Below, one piece after another: positions 44,459 to 54,346 of a stretch of DNA of 64,000 nt; the first letter of the stretch is position 1; every line of letters starts with the position of its first letter. This DNA is from Martelella lutilitoris (lineage in GTDB: Bacteria; Pseudomonadota; Alphaproteobacteria; Rhizobiales; Rhizobiaceae), in NCBI RefSeq assembly GCF_016598595.1, contig NZ_CP066786.1, positions 1,573,501 to 1,637,500 of the forward strand, in the 5' to 3' direction. The notes beneath the pieces are model-generated. The model had not been told where the DNA came from and did no database searches. It saw only the letters and a program-made list of their open reading frames with translations. The position numbers were made by a program, and so were the translations under genes.

Positions 44459-45670
44459 CTAGTCCGCACCTGGACGAACGAAATCGAGCAGGTCGCCTTG
44501 CACAAACTGATTAGGACGCCAGCCTCTTAAAATTGGTTCTAGCAAGAACATATCGGCCGCGCCCAATCCCAGGCCAGCCGCCGCTGCAGCTCCACCGGTT
44601 ACCGCAGCATCAAGCAATAATCCGGCCCCCGCAAAGATGAAAAAACGAGTAGCCTTGGCTGGAAGATAATCGAACCACTGCCGTGCTAGAATGGCCTTGT
44701 TGTATTCCGAAACAAGGCCAAGCTCTGGGTCAACGCCTTTTAGCCACTCCTTGAATTTGCGAGTTTCATCCAGCAAATCGATAAACTCGCTGAACGAGCG
44801 CTCTCCATGATTGATAACCTCTCTAACGTTTTTGCCCTGCAGCTGACAACCTTGAAATAACTGCATTTCAGAGTCGCTTTGAGCTCTTCGCAGGAGCATC
44901 AGGTCAAACTTCGTTTGCATCAAACGCAGACGAACGGGATCGGCGACAAGTTCAGCCTTATGCTTCGCCGCCAGAACCATTTCCGCGCGGCTACGTACGA
45001 GTTCACTCAACAGCTTTGAGCTGTCGATCACTTCGCCACCCATTCGTGTCCCAAAATCGCGATTCAATTTTGCGAAGTCGTAATTCGATTCGACAGCATA
45101 TCCGTCTCCTGCCTCTTGAAGTTTGAATTTCCACTGCGAAGGAACCCTAAATCCCGGAAAGACTGTCTCCACATAGGTCTTTGCTGCCGAATCTAGATAG
45201 GCAATATCCTTCATGTCTTGTTTAATCATGCCCATTATCGGAATATCTTTCCCTGAAAGCCGAAACTTCTCGACCCTCAGGAGCCGCTCAAACTTCTTTC
45301 CCAGCCGCGACGCTTCATCCTTGGCAAACCCTTGTCGTTCAAAGTTCATCGTGATCAGTTCAGCGACGGAGAATGGATTTTTTCCATCCATTCTCCTCTC
45401 AATAAATAATTGGACTGGCTCGTAATAGTTAACAAAATTCCGGGATGTCTTGCTCATGCTGAATTCAGGTCGAAGGAAAGAGACCTGAATGTATTCTTCA
45501 TCGACAAGTCGGCAAATATTGTCCTCCCCAATCTGTCTGAATAAGGCCACAAGGTTTGCAGTGTTTAACACCAAACTCGATTCCTGATAGAATAGAAGGG
45601 TTTCGGCTAGGAGGCCCGCATCAAGACCCCGTTTTGGCGAATATCCAACTATCAGTGACCGGTCGAACAT
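44459..45670 (-). CDS. Hypothetical 403-residue protein with hydrophobic C-terminus
   Basis: No family is recognised. The product is mixed alpha/beta and charged for its first 330 residues ('SRNFVNYYEPVQLFIERRMDG', 'LRLMQTKFDLMLLRRAQSDSEMQLF'). A Gly/Ala-rich hydrophobic hairpin follows at about residues 340-385 ('FFIFAGAGLLLDAAVTGG', 'AAAAAGLGLGAADMFLL'). It then ends with a short soluble tail. Such a hairpin could insert in a membrane. GC content and codon use are lower than in core genes. It sits alone in the tRNA-Leu region next to a DNA methylase fragment, which points to horizontal origin and possibly defence or conflict, but no motif supports a specific role. Confidence 0.7.
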   Translation of the reverse strand: MFDRSLIVGYSPKRGLDAGLLAETLLFYQESSLVLNTANLVALFRQIGEDNICRLVDEEYIQVSFLRPEFSMSKTSRNFVNYYEPVQLFIERRMDGKNPFSVAELITMNFERQGFAKDEASRLGKKFERLLRVEKFRLSGKDIPIMGMIKQDMKDIAYLDSAAKTYVETVFPGFRVPSQWKFKLQEAGDGYAVESNYDFAKLNRDFGTRMGGEVIDSSKLLSELVRSRAEMVLAAKHKAELVADPVRLRLMQTKFDLMLLRRAQSDSEMQLFQGCQLQGKNVREVINHGERSFSEFIDLLDETRKFKEWLKGVDPELGLVSEYNKAILARQWFDYLPAKATRFFIFAGAGLLLDAAVTGGAAAAAGLGLGAADMFLLEPILRGWRPNQFVQGDLLDFVRPGAD

Positions 45671-45706
45671 GGTCTTTCCTCTTGGGGGCGGGTTGGCGGC
45701 TTTTCC

Positions 45707-46204
45707 CTAAAGTGGTGCGTTTTCGCGCTGTCTTGCAAGTATTATTACCTCCTTCACGCCCTTCCCATTCCCCTCCGATATCGAATAGGTGCAATCGACC
45801 TCCTCGATGTCGAACCGTGAGAAGGTTTCGAAGACGCCTTGAACGGCGTTCAAGGACAGGATGAAGGTGCCTTGAAGGCCGGCTAAGACCTCCGCCATCG
45901 CCTCGAAATCCTCCCGGACGAAGACGCCGGCGCCATAGTCAGCCTCGTTTCCCCAATACGGCGGATCGAGATAGAACAGCATGCCCGGCCGGTCATAGCG
46001 GCGGATGAAGTCCTGCCAGGGCAGGCATTCGATGACGACGCCGGCGAGGCGCTCGTGGATGTCCTCCAGCGTCGATGCGAGCTTGACGAGGTTGAAGCGG
46101 GCGCCGGTGGTCTTGCTGACGCCGAAGTTGCGCCCCGACACCTTGCCGCCGAAGGCGAGGCGCTGGAGATAGAGGAAGCGGGCGGCGCGCTCGAGATCGG
46201 TCAT
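45707..46204 (-). pseudogene. DNA adenine methylase fragment (Dam/D12 class), 5'-truncated
   Basis: The 165-residue frame matches the C-terminal half of phage-type D12-class adenine methylases. It has 'AARFLYLQRLAFGGKVSGRNFGVS' and then the catalytic DPPY motif at residues 80-83 ('FYLDPPYWGNEADYG'), ending near 'EVIILAR'. The N-terminal half with the AdoMet-binding FxGxG motif is missing, and a stop lies six codons upstream of the ATG. Without motif I it cannot bind AdoMet normally. GC content is high, unlike its left neighbour. It is probably a prophage relic. Confidence 0.8.
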
Positions 46205-46433
46205 GGAGGCTCGCGCGCTATCCGCTTTCTTGAACAGACTCTAACAAGGCCAACAGACGATCGTGCGCGGCATGTCGTGCACACCCGATCTTTCGAGAGG
46301 CGAAGAAGCAAAGGTTCGGCAACTCATCCACCAATGCCGCTGACCGCCCATGCAGACGACCGCAACGGCATTGCCATGTCGCAACTACGGAATCATGTGG
46401 TTGCTTTCCGGGTGTCACGGGTGGCGAGCCTAA

Positions 46434-47453
46434 TCATGCGCGCAAGGCCTCTGTCCCCGGTCCGGGGTGGTGGCAGGCGAAGCTGTGTTGTGGCCCCTTG
46501 CCCGGATCGTTGCGGAGAGCCGGGATCTCCTCGGCGCAGATTGCGGTCGCCCGGGGGCAACGTGTGCGGAAAACGCAGCCGGATGGTGGATTGAGGGGAC
46601 TCGGCAAGTCGCCTTCAATGGGAAGCGCTTTCTTGTTGCGCTCGATCTCGGGATCGGGAATCGGCACGGCCGAAAGCAGGGCCTGCGTATAGGGATGTTG
46701 CGGCGCGGCGTAAAGCTCGTCACTCGGCGCCACTTCCATCACGCGCCCGAGATAAAGCACCATGACCCGCGTCGAGATGTGCTTGACCACCGACAGGTCG
46801 TGGGCAATGAACATCAGCGCAAGGCCCAGTTCACGTTGCAATTCCATCAGCAGGTTGATGACCTGGGCCTGGATCGATACGTCAAGCGCCGAGACCGGCT
46901 CGTCGCATATAATCAGCTTCGGACGGACGATCAGAGCGCGCGCGATGCCGATACGCTGGCACTGGCCGCCGGAAAACTCATGCGGATAACGGTTGATCTG
47001 GTTGGGCAGAAGCCCGACGCGGCTCATCATCTCCTGCACCCGTTCGCGGACCTCTTGCTTCGCCATGCCCTTCTGGTGGGTGATGAGCGGTTCCGCGATG
47101 ATATCGCCGACCTTCATGCGCGGGTTGAGGCTTGCCAGGGGATCCTGAAAGATCATCTGGATATCGCTGCGATATTTCAGCATTTCGCGGTCGGACAGGT
47201 CCAGCAGGTTCGTCCGGCCGTTCCACAGCGCCTGGCCCGTTGCCGGCACCATGCGGATGATGGCGCGCGCCAGCGTCGACTTGCCGCAACCGGATTCGCC
47301 GACAATGCCCAATGTCTCGCCCGGACGCAGCTCGAAGCTGACGCCATTGACGGCGTGCAGGGACAGAGGCTTTTGCCAGGGCATGCTGCCCCTGCGGTGA
47401 ATTTCGAAGGTGACGCGGACATCGTCCGCTTTCAGAAGAACATCTGCCGTCAT
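46434..47453 (-). CDS. oppF: Oligopeptide ABC transporter ATPase (OppF type)
   Basis: The 339-residue product is the second ATPase of a peptide importer. It shows Walker A 'GESGCGKSTLAR', the signature 'FSGGQCQRIGIARAL', Walker B 'LIICDEPVSALD' and the C-terminal oligopeptide extension 'GCVFRTRCPRATAICAEEIPALR' with cysteines that can hold an iron-sulfur cluster. It starts within four bases of oppD's end, so the two ATPases are made together. It is the last gene of the leftward opp operon. Confidence 0.92.
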   Translation of the reverse strand: MTADVLLKADDVRVTFEIHRRGSMPWQKPLSLHAVNGVSFELRPGETLGIVGESGCGKSTLARAIIRMVPATGQALWNGRTNLLDLSDREMLKYRSDIQMIFQDPLASLNPRMKVGDIIAEPLITHQKGMAKQEVRERVQEMMSRVGLLPNQINRYPHEFSGGQCQRIGIARALIVRPKLIICDEPVSALDVSIQAQVINLLMELQRELGLALMFIAHDLSVVKHISTRVMVLYLGRVMEVAPSDELYAAPQHPYTQALLSAVPIPDPEIERNKKALPIEGDLPSPLNPPSGCVFRTRCPRATAICAEEIPALRNDPGKGPQHSFACHHPGPGTEALRA

Positions 47454-48451
47454 TGGACATCTCCCTTGGCTTCGATCTCACCGCCGGTCACCTCGGCGAT
47501 CGGCCTGTTGCAGGCGCGCAACCTGCCAGGGGCGAACTCGGTCAGCGGGTCGAGGTGGTCCAGACAGTCCTCTCCGGCAAAATCACAGCGCGGCGCGAAC
47601 GGACAGCCTTGCTGAAGGCGCGCCATGTTGGGCGGATTGCCCGGAATGGAACGCAGCGCATCGTCATTGCGGTCAACGCGCGGTATGGAGCCGATAAGTC
47701 CGCGCGTGTAGGGGTGGGTCGCATTCCTGAACAACGCATCGACCGGCCCCTTTTCCATGACCTGCCCGCCATACATCACCATCGCCCGCTCGGCCGCGCC
47801 GGCAACCACGCCGAGATCATGGGTGATCAGGATCAGCGCCATGCCGAAATCGCGCTGAAGGTCGGAAAGCAGCCGCATGATCTGGGCCTGAACGGTGACG
47901 TCGAGCGCGGTCGTCGGCTCGTCGGCAATCAGCACTTCGGGGCGACAGAGCAGCGCCATGGCAATCATCACGCGCTGACGCATGCCGCCGGAAAATTCGT
48001 GCGGAAAGAGATTGACGCGCGACTTCGCATCGGGAATGCGCACGGCATCCAGCATGCGCACGCTTTCCGCAATCGCGGCGCGTTTCGACATGCCCTTGTG
48101 GAGCTGCAACACTTCCGCCATCTGTTCGGAAACCCGCATATAGGGGTTCAGCGAGGTCATGGGGTCCTGGAAGATGATCGCCATGCGGTTGGCGCGGATG
48201 GGGTTGATGACCTTCGGCGGGGCGTTGAGGATTTCGGTTCCGTCGAACTTTACCGAGCCGGTGGCCTCGCCGTTTGCGGCCAGAAGACCCATCATCGCGA
48301 ACACCGTCTGGCTCTTGCCCGATCCGCTTTCGCCGACGATGGCCAGCGTCTCGCCGGGATCAAGGGTGAAGTCGACGCCGCGAACGGCGAAGACGGGTCC
48401 GGAATTGGTCGTGAACCGGATATCCAGATTGGAAACGTCGAGAAGCGCCAT
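47450..48451 (-). CDS. oppD: Oligopeptide ABC transporter ATPase (OppD type)
   Basis: The ATG at 48451 (AAGGA upstream) gives 333 residues starting MALLDVSNLDIRF. Walker A 'GESGSGKSQ', signature 'FSGGMRQRVMIAMAL' and Walker B 'LIADEPTTALD' are intact. The C-terminal 'GCPFAPRCDFAGEDC' is the oligopeptide-type cysteine motif. An earlier in-frame ATG at 48490 lies inside oppC and is not preferred. Confidence 0.92.
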   Translation of the reverse strand: MALLDVSNLDIRFTTNSGPVFAVRGVDFTLDPGETLAIVGESGSGKSQTVFAMMGLLAANGEATGSVKFDGTEILNAPPKVINPIRANRMAIIFQDPMTSLNPYMRVSEQMAEVLQLHKGMSKRAAIAESVRMLDAVRIPDAKSRVNLFPHEFSGGMRQRVMIAMALLCRPEVLIADEPTTALDVTVQAQIMRLLSDLQRDFGMALILITHDLGVVAGAAERAMVMYGGQVMEKGPVDALFRNATHPYTRGLIGSIPRVDRNDDALRSIPGNPPNMARLQQGCPFAPRCDFAGEDCLDHLDPLTEFAPGRLRACNRPIAEVTGGEIEAKGDVQ

Positions 48452-48452
48452 G

Positions 48453-49379
48453 TCAGCGGTCCTTCGGGTCAAGCGCATCGCGCAGGCCATCGCCCAGGAA
48501 GAAGAACGAAAACAGCGTGACGATGAAGAAAAAGAGCGGGAAGATGAGCTGCCAGAGCGTGCCGTAATTCATCGTCGCGGCACCTTGAGAGATCAGCGCC
48601 CCGAGACTGGTCAGCGGCTCCTGGACGCCGAGCCCGAGGAAGGAGATAAAGCTCTCCGACAGGATCATGCCCGGCACCAGCAATGTCGCATAGACGATGA
48701 CGACGCCCAGAAGATTGGGCACGACATGGCGGCGGATGATGGTGCTCGAGGCGACGCCCGTCGCCCGTGCGGCCTCGACATATTCGCGGCCTTTCAGCGA
48801 CAATGTCTGGCCGCGGACGATGCGACTCATGTCGAGCCAGGACAAAAGCCCGATGCCGACAAAAAGCAGCACGATCGATCGGCCGAACATGACCAGCAGC
48901 AGGATCAGAACGAACATGTAGGGAATCGCAAGCAGGATATCGACGGTGCGCATCATCACGTTGTCGATCCGGCCGCCGAGAAATCCCGACGCCGCGCCGT
49001 AGATCGTGCCGACGATCACCGCGATCGACGCGCCGATGAGGCCGACGGCAAGGGAGATTTGTGTGCCAAGCACCGTTCGGGCAAAAAGATCGCGGCCGAG
49101 ATCGTCCGTGCCGAAATAGTGCCCGTTGGCAAAGGAAGGCGCGCCTTCGCGCACGATGTCGCCCATCACCATGAAGTCGATCTCGTCGATCGACCAGCGG
49201 GCGATGAACGGACCGAAGACGGCAAAGGCGATCACGAAGATCAGCAGACAGAGCCCGATAACGGCCTGCCGGTTCTTGAAGAACCGCACGCGGGCGTCCG
49301 CCCAGGGGGAACGCCCTTTCTCCGCTTCATCGGCCATCGCCTCGGACAGGCTTTGAATCTTCTCTCTTTCAATCAGCAT
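48453..49379 (-). CDS. oppC: Oligopeptide ABC transporter permease (OppC type)
   Basis: The 308-residue product has six membrane helices after a charged N-terminus. It has the OppC/DppC features 'FFKNRQAVIGLCLLIFVIAFAVFGP', 'GTDDLGRDLFARTVLGTQISLAVGLIGASIAVIVGTIYGA' and the coupling EAA loop 'EYVEAARATGVASSTIIRRHVVPNLLGVV'. It lies 3 bases after oppB and ends just before oppD's start. Confidence 0.93.
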   Translation of the reverse strand: MLIEREKIQSLSEAMADEAEKGRSPWADARVRFFKNRQAVIGLCLLIFVIAFAVFGPFIARWSIDEIDFMVMGDIVREGAPSFANGHYFGTDDLGRDLFARTVLGTQISLAVGLIGASIAVIVGTIYGAASGFLGGRIDNVMMRTVDILLAIPYMFVLILLLVMFGRSIVLLFVGIGLLSWLDMSRIVRGQTLSLKGREYVEAARATGVASSTIIRRHVVPNLLGVVIVYATLLVPGMILSESFISFLGLGVQEPLTSLGALISQGAATMNYGTLWQLIFPLFFFIVTLFSFFFLGDGLRDALDPKDR

Positions 49380-49382
49380 GGC

Positions 49383-50309
49383 TCAATACCTGATTTTCGG
49401 GTCGATCCAGGCGTAAAGGATATCGACAAAAAGATTGAAGGCGATGGTCAGCGCGCCGAGCAGAATGGTGATCCCCATCATCACGGCGTAATCGCGGTTA
49501 AGCGCGGATTCGACGAAGAACTTGCCGATGCCGCCGGTCGAGAAATACATGTCGATCACCACCGAACCGGTGATCATGCCGACAAAGGCGGGTCCGAGAT
49601 AGGAAATGACCGGCAGCAGAGACGGTTTCAGCGCATGTTTCATCACCACCCGGCGCATCGGCAGCCCCTTGGCCTTTGCCGTGCGAATGTGGTTGGAATT
49701 CAGCACTTCCAGCATGGATGAACGGGTAATGCGGGCCAACGACGCCATATAGGATGTCGAAAGAGCGATCACCGGCATGACCATATAGGCCGGGTGACCG
49801 AGACCTTCCCAACCGCCGCCCGGCAGCCAGCGCAGCCACAGGGTGAAGATCAGCACAAGGATCGGCGCCATGACGAAATTCGGCAGAACCTGCGCGCCAA
49901 CCGAAATGCCGACGGCCAGGCTGTCCAGCCAGCTATTGTGCCTCACGGCCGCAACAACGCCCAGCGTGACCCCGACAAGCACCGCCACGATCGCCGACAG
50001 CAACCCATAGGTCAGCGTTACGGGAAAGCCCTGCGCGATGATCGAGTTCACCGTCTGGTCCGGATAGACGAATGACGGGCCGAAATCGAACCGGGAAACG
50101 ATGCCCCAGACATAATCGACAAGCTGCTGCCACAGCGGCTGGTCGAGCCCGTATTTGGCGTTGATATTCGCGAGCACCTGCGGCGGCAGGGCGCGCTCGG
50201 AGGAGAACGGTCCGCCCGGGGCGGCGTGCATCAGAAAGAAAGAGAAGACAATCAGCAACAGGATTGTCGGGATCGCCACAAACAGGCGCTTGATGATGTA
50301 ACCGGTCAT
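49383..50309 (-). CDS. oppB: Oligopeptide ABC transporter permease (OppB type)
   Basis: The 308-residue product has the OppB/DppB layout: an N-terminal helix 'YIIKRLFVAIPTILLLIVFSFFLMHAAPGGPF', a periplasmic stretch, five more helices and the EAA loop 'TAKAKGLPMRRVVMKHALKPSLLPVISYLGPAFVGMITG'. It follows oppA by 138 bases in the leftward operon. Confidence 0.93.
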   Translation of the reverse strand: MTGYIIKRLFVAIPTILLLIVFSFFLMHAAPGGPFSSERALPPQVLANINAKYGLDQPLWQQLVDYVWGIVSRFDFGPSFVYPDQTVNSIIAQGFPVTLTYGLLSAIVAVLVGVTLGVVAAVRHNSWLDSLAVGISVGAQVLPNFVMAPILVLIFTLWLRWLPGGGWEGLGHPAYMVMPVIALSTSYMASLARITRSSMLEVLNSNHIRTAKAKGLPMRRVVMKHALKPSLLPVISYLGPAFVGMITGSVVIDMYFSTGGIGKFFVESALNRDYAVMMGITILLGALTIAFNLFVDILYAWIDPKIRY

Positions 50310-50447
50310 GATCGGTCTGGCTCGGCCTTTTGATCCGGTCTACCGCCCGCAAACATCTTGTTATCAAGGCGCGCGCGGATCCGGACGAAACGGAGGATTC
50401 AGCCTCGCGGGCGGCCAGTTCGCCGCCCGCGAAGCCGGTTTCAGACC

Positions 50448-52055
50448 TTAGTCGGCTACGCGATAGAGGTCTTTCGCGTACCAGTTCTGCAGCACGTTTT
50501 CGACGGGCAGACCCTTCAGGTCGGCAGGCACCATGACCGGCTTCGAATAGAAGTAGATCGGCACAAGCGGCATCTCTTCAGCAAGAATCTGTTCCGCCTT
50601 GTCATAGTCGGCTGCTGGATCCTTGGCTGTCAGCGATGCCTTCATCGCGGCATCGTAGTCGGGATCGGAGAACCCGCCATAATTCATGCCGCCGGTGCGG
50701 AAATAGTCGAGATAGGTGGAGGCTTCGTCATAGTCGCCGCACCAGGCGTAGCGGCCGATATCGAAATTGTAGTTCTTGAGATTATCGAGATAGACCTTCC
50801 ACTCGGTGTTGTTGAGCGTGACGTTGACGCCGATGGCCTTCCAGAACTGCTGGGCGGCAATGGCGATCTTCTTGTGGTCGTCAGAGGTATTGTAGGAAAG
50901 TGTCAGCTCCAGCGGGTTGCTCTTGTCGTAGCCGGCTTCCTTGAGCAGCTCGACAGCTTTCGCATTGCGCTCTTCCTGGGACCATTGCGAATAATCGGTC
51001 ACCGGCGGCGTGAAATCGGCGGTGGCGTAATAGGTCCAGCTATAGGCAGGCTTCTGGCCGCCGCGGGTGATATTGTTGACGATGATGTCGCGATTCATCG
51101 CATAGGACAGCGCCTTGCGCACCCGCACATCCTTCAAGGCTTCCGGCCCCTTGTCGGAAACATTGAACAGATAGGCATAGGTGCATGAACGCGGCACGGC
51201 ATGGGTCTGGTCCGGATATTCTTCCTTCAGGCGCGGAAACTGGCCGGACGGCAGCTCGATATAGTCCAGCTCACCGGCCAGATAGCGCGTCAACGCCGCG
51301 TTCTTGTCGTTGATCGCCTGGAAGTGGATGCTGTCGATGACGGTATTGTCACTGTCCCAGTAATTCTCGTTGCGCTCAAGCGTGAGGTCCTGACCGAGCT
51401 TGTCTTCAACGAGCTTGTAGGCGCCATTGCCGACCATGTTTTCCGGCAGGGTCCACTGGTCGCCATATTCCTCGACCACCGCCTTGTTCACGGGGAAGGT
51501 CGAGGTGTGGGTGATCATCTTGGTGAAATAGGGGATCGGGCTTTCAAGCGTGACTTCCAGCGTGTGGTCATCGACGGCTTTGACGCCAAGCTCGGACGGA
51601 TCGGTCTCGCCTGCAACGATAGAGGAGGCGTTCTTCACATTCATCAGTTCTCCATACCATGCGTATGTCGAAGCTGTTGCAGGGTCGACAAGACGCTGCC
51701 AGGCGTAGACGAAGTCCTGTGCAGTCACCGGGTCGCCATTCGACCATTTTGCCTCGGGGCGAAGATGGAAGGTGTAGACGGTCTGGTCTTCCGAAAGGTC
51801 GTGATCAGTCGCCACACCCGGCACCAGGTTTCCGGCATTGTCCTGATTGTAAAGTCCCTCGAACAACTGCCGGGCCACATCCGAGCCTTCCGCGGCGCTG
51901 TTGAGCTGCGGATCCTTGGTCTTGATCGCATCGAGCAGCCAATAATTGAGGTTCTGGTTATCAGCCAGTTTTTCGTCCGGCTGCGGGTTTGCCGCCAGGG
52001 CAGGCGCGGCCATGACAAGAGCGAGGCAGGCGGAAAGCAGAAGTTTCTTTTGCAT
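50448..52055 (-). CDS. oppA: Oligopeptide-binding protein (OppA type)
   Basis: The ATG at 52055, preceded by AGGGAGACAA, gives 535 residues with a Sec signal 'MQKKLLLSACLALVMAAPALA'. The family SBP_bac_5 segments 'GLYNQDNAGNLVPGVATDHDLSEDQTVYTFHLRPEAKWSNGDPVTAQDFVYAWQRLVDP' and 'LDYIELPSGQF' are close to those of E. coli OppA or MppA. The likely ligand is a short peptide. A longer frame to 52319 would precede the signal peptide and is rejected. It is first in the operon. Confidence 0.94.
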   Translation of the reverse strand: MQKKLLLSACLALVMAAPALAANPQPDEKLADNQNLNYWLLDAIKTKDPQLNSAAEGSDVARQLFEGLYNQDNAGNLVPGVATDHDLSEDQTVYTFHLRPEAKWSNGDPVTAQDFVYAWQRLVDPATASTYAWYGELMNVKNASSIVAGETDPSELGVKAVDDHTLEVTLESPIPYFTKMITHTSTFPVNKAVVEEYGDQWTLPENMVGNGAYKLVEDKLGQDLTLERNENYWDSDNTVIDSIHFQAINDKNAALTRYLAGELDYIELPSGQFPRLKEEYPDQTHAVPRSCTYAYLFNVSDKGPEALKDVRVRKALSYAMNRDIIVNNITRGGQKPAYSWTYYATADFTPPVTDYSQWSQEERNAKAVELLKEAGYDKSNPLELTLSYNTSDDHKKIAIAAQQFWKAIGVNVTLNNTEWKVYLDNLKNYNFDIGRYAWCGDYDEASTYLDYFRTGGMNYGGFSDPDYDAAMKASLTAKDPAADYDKAEQILAEEMPLVPIYFYSKPVMVPADLKGLPVENVLQNWYAKDLYRVAD

Positions 52056-52523
52056 GCGGGTTGTCTCCCTGTTTGTGGAACTTACGGAGCAGTGCGTTTG
52101 ATGAGGGACAGTATCTGTTTTGGTTGTAATTTGAACAGGAAATCCACGAAACAATAGGCTGCAACTACCCCGCCACGCAAGAGAGAGAGGTTTGTATAAC
52201 GTTTCATGGTCGCTTGGCGATTGAGGCCTTTGAAAACACTCAAACATAAAGCCGCGCTCGCAAACAATGAACAGAGCTCGATCCTCGCTGACAATCTGTC
52301 CTGCCGAAATATCGGGCATGTGACTTGTCGTAGATCATGTTTCAAGCGATCGATGGTGGAGCTTCAATGACTGAAATGGGGTCGCCTTCCGGACCGGCAG
52401 AAACGGGGCCGTATCCAGTCTGACCGCTTTTCGAATCGATAAGACGAAAGCGGCCGAAGCAACGCGTTCGCCGCCGTCCTTCATCGGTGAGAATGCGATC
52501 AAATCCGTAGATCCCAGCGAATA
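52056..52523. other. Intergenic region before the opp operon, no gene seen
   Basis: The 468 bases hold only short frames without support. The right part (about 52340-52520) is not AT-rich and may be degraded coding sequence from the neighbouring relics. The leftward opp promoter must be here; no clear -35/-10 pair is visible. Confidence 0.4.
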
Positions 52524-52904
52524 TTAGTTCGAATTCGATGCCGGTCCAACTAAGGGCGCGCTGTCGCCATGCGCCGAGGTTTCGGTGTCAGTTCGGGCTT
52601 CTATTGCCTCGGGACCATCGTCGCGACGCAGGCGCGTGTATGCGATGAACGCTCCGGTCAGCGCGATCGCCACCACCGCCTCGATCCATACTCCGTAAAG
52701 ACCCAATCCGAGGATAAAGCCGGCAACGATCGGGCGTGCAATGTCCGTCACCGCACCGCGGGACTGGATCGCACCCATGACATCGCCTCGCCGTGCCTGA
52801 GGAACCTGGACGAAGAGGCCCGCCATGAAGGTCGGGCGCGAGAGCGTGATGCCAGTGCTGATGCAAAGCACGGCAAAGGCGAGCGTCGGAATATTGAATG
52901 CCAA
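52524..52904 (-). pseudogene. MFS transporter C-terminal fragment
   Basis: The frame encodes four hydrophobic helices with MFS-like loops ('FVQVPQARRGDVMGAIQSRGAVTDIARPIVAGFILGLGLYG') and a hydrophilic tail. Its first codon is a TTG with no ribosome-binding site, and an in-frame stop lies just upstream. Only the last third of a normal 12-helix transporter remains. It follows the truncated hydrolase gene in the same direction, so both may have belonged to one lost operon. Confidence 0.75.
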
Positions 52905-52966
52905 GCCCGCAGCACGACAATCAGATTACGTTCGGTGAAGTGCTCGCTGATGGCATCGCAATTGCC

Positions 52967-53945
52967 TCACGGGGCTGCTGTGCCACCAAGAAGAGGCGCT
53001 ACGGCATTGAAAATGCGCATGGCGGGCAGGGAGCACGCTATGCCGTGCGGATTGGAGGGCAGAACCTCGGCCTCGCCGCAATCGCCCGAAGGAATGTCGC
53101 TGTTGGTTTGTATGGCCACGGTCGTGTCGGTTTGTGTATTGTAATAGACGACGGTGGTGTATCCCGGCAGTTCACCGGTATGTCCGACCCAGCCGTCGGT
53201 GCAACGCAGCGCCAAGCCATAGTCTGCAGGCCCCTGGAAAGAGCGCAGCCGCTGTTCCTGCAATTTTGCTTCAAGAAGGCCGTGACCGGTTGCCAGGGCC
53301 CTGCCATAGGTGAGCAGGTCATCGACATCTGAAATGATTTCGCCAGCGGTCCAAAGCGATGCCGGGTTCCAGTTGGTAGCGTCCAGCGGGGCTTCGGGGG
53401 TCGCGTCATAACCTTGCAGCGAGATACCGCGCGCGTATGGTGCGGGGATTGCGGTCTGCCTGCCTGGCCAGATCGTGTTTTCCAGACCGAGCGGTTCGAA
53501 GATCATTGTTCTCAGAGCTGTCTCGACCGGTTGACCGGTGACTTTCTCTATCACCATTCCAAGCAGGATCGTGTTGGTGTTGGAGCAGTCAAATTCAGAA
53601 CCGGGTTCGAACAGCGGAGAGTTCTCGACAGCGTAGGCTACCAGATCCTCGGGTGAGAAAAACATGTTCGGGTCTTCAAGGTACAAGTCCACAAACCGCT
53701 CCGAGGCGGTGTAGCTGGCAACACCGCTCGTCATATTTGCCAGTTGTCGCAACGTGATTTCATCGCCGTTCGGAATGCCCGTGACATAGGCGCCAATCGT
53801 GTCGTCCAGCGAAAGAAGGCCGTCTTCAGCGAGTTGCAGAATAACGGTTCCCGTGAAGGTCTTCGTGACCGAACCGATGCGGGTGTGCATGCCCGGCGCC
53901 ATCTGCGCTCCTGTGCCGGGATCGGCGATGCCAACCCCCTTTACC
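52967..53945 (-). pseudogene. Serine hydrolase (beta-lactamase/DD-peptidase family), N-terminus lost
   Basis: The frame carries most of a class C beta-lactamase-like hydrolase: the catalytic SxxK is 'GSVTKTFTG', the YxN-type region is 'DCSNTNTILLGMVIEKVTGQP' and 'WVGHTGELPGYTT' is the HTG motif of the family. Homology reaches only to 'VKGVGIADPGTGAQM' at about 53945, after which the DNA belongs to an IS91-family remnant. The signal peptide and about 40-60 residues are missing. An internal ATG at 53902 could start translation just before the SxxK, but export would fail. Confidence 0.8.
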
Positions 53946-53950
53946 CATGA

Positions 53951-54346
53951 GCCTTCAGTCGTCTGATCTCGTTCGACAAGGACGGCGTCACCTTCCGCTA
54001 CAAGGATTATCGCCGCGACGGCGCGGACCGGCAGCAGATCATAGCGTTAGCCACGGCCGAGTTCATCCGTCGCTTCCTGATCCATATTCTGCCGAAGGGC
54101 TTCCATCGCATTCGCCATTACGGCTTGCTCGCCGGCGGCTCCCGCAAGACCTGTGTCGCACACGCCCGCGAACTCCTGAACGCTATCCCGCCGTCCGATC
54201 ACGACGCAACTGACGAGCCCACCGTCATACGACCGCAATGTCCTTGCTGCGGCGGGTGCATGATCGTCATCGAGGTGTTTGAACGCTGGCGCCAGCCGCG
54301 CGGGCCACCTGAATCGGCGGCGGCGAACCGGGAGCATGCGTCATGA
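53951..54346 (+). pseudogene. IS91-family transposase C-terminal fragment
   Basis: An open frame without its own start reads RLISFDKDGVTFRYKDYRRDG and later 'EFIRRFLIHILPKGFHRIRHYGLLAGGSRKT', which is the conserved C-terminal part of IS91-type rolling-circle (Y2) transposases. A two-CxxC element 'CPCCGGCM' follows. A stop at 53948 closes the frame upstream, so the catalytic tyrosines and HUH motif are missing. The frame ends at 54346. The fragment abuts the broken serine hydrolase, so it probably arrived by an event that cut that gene. Confidence 0.85.

Noticed and set aside
46055..46594. 179-codon plus-strand frame over the methylase fragment and oppF end
   Set aside because: Antisense to two better-supported frames and lacking any family pattern.
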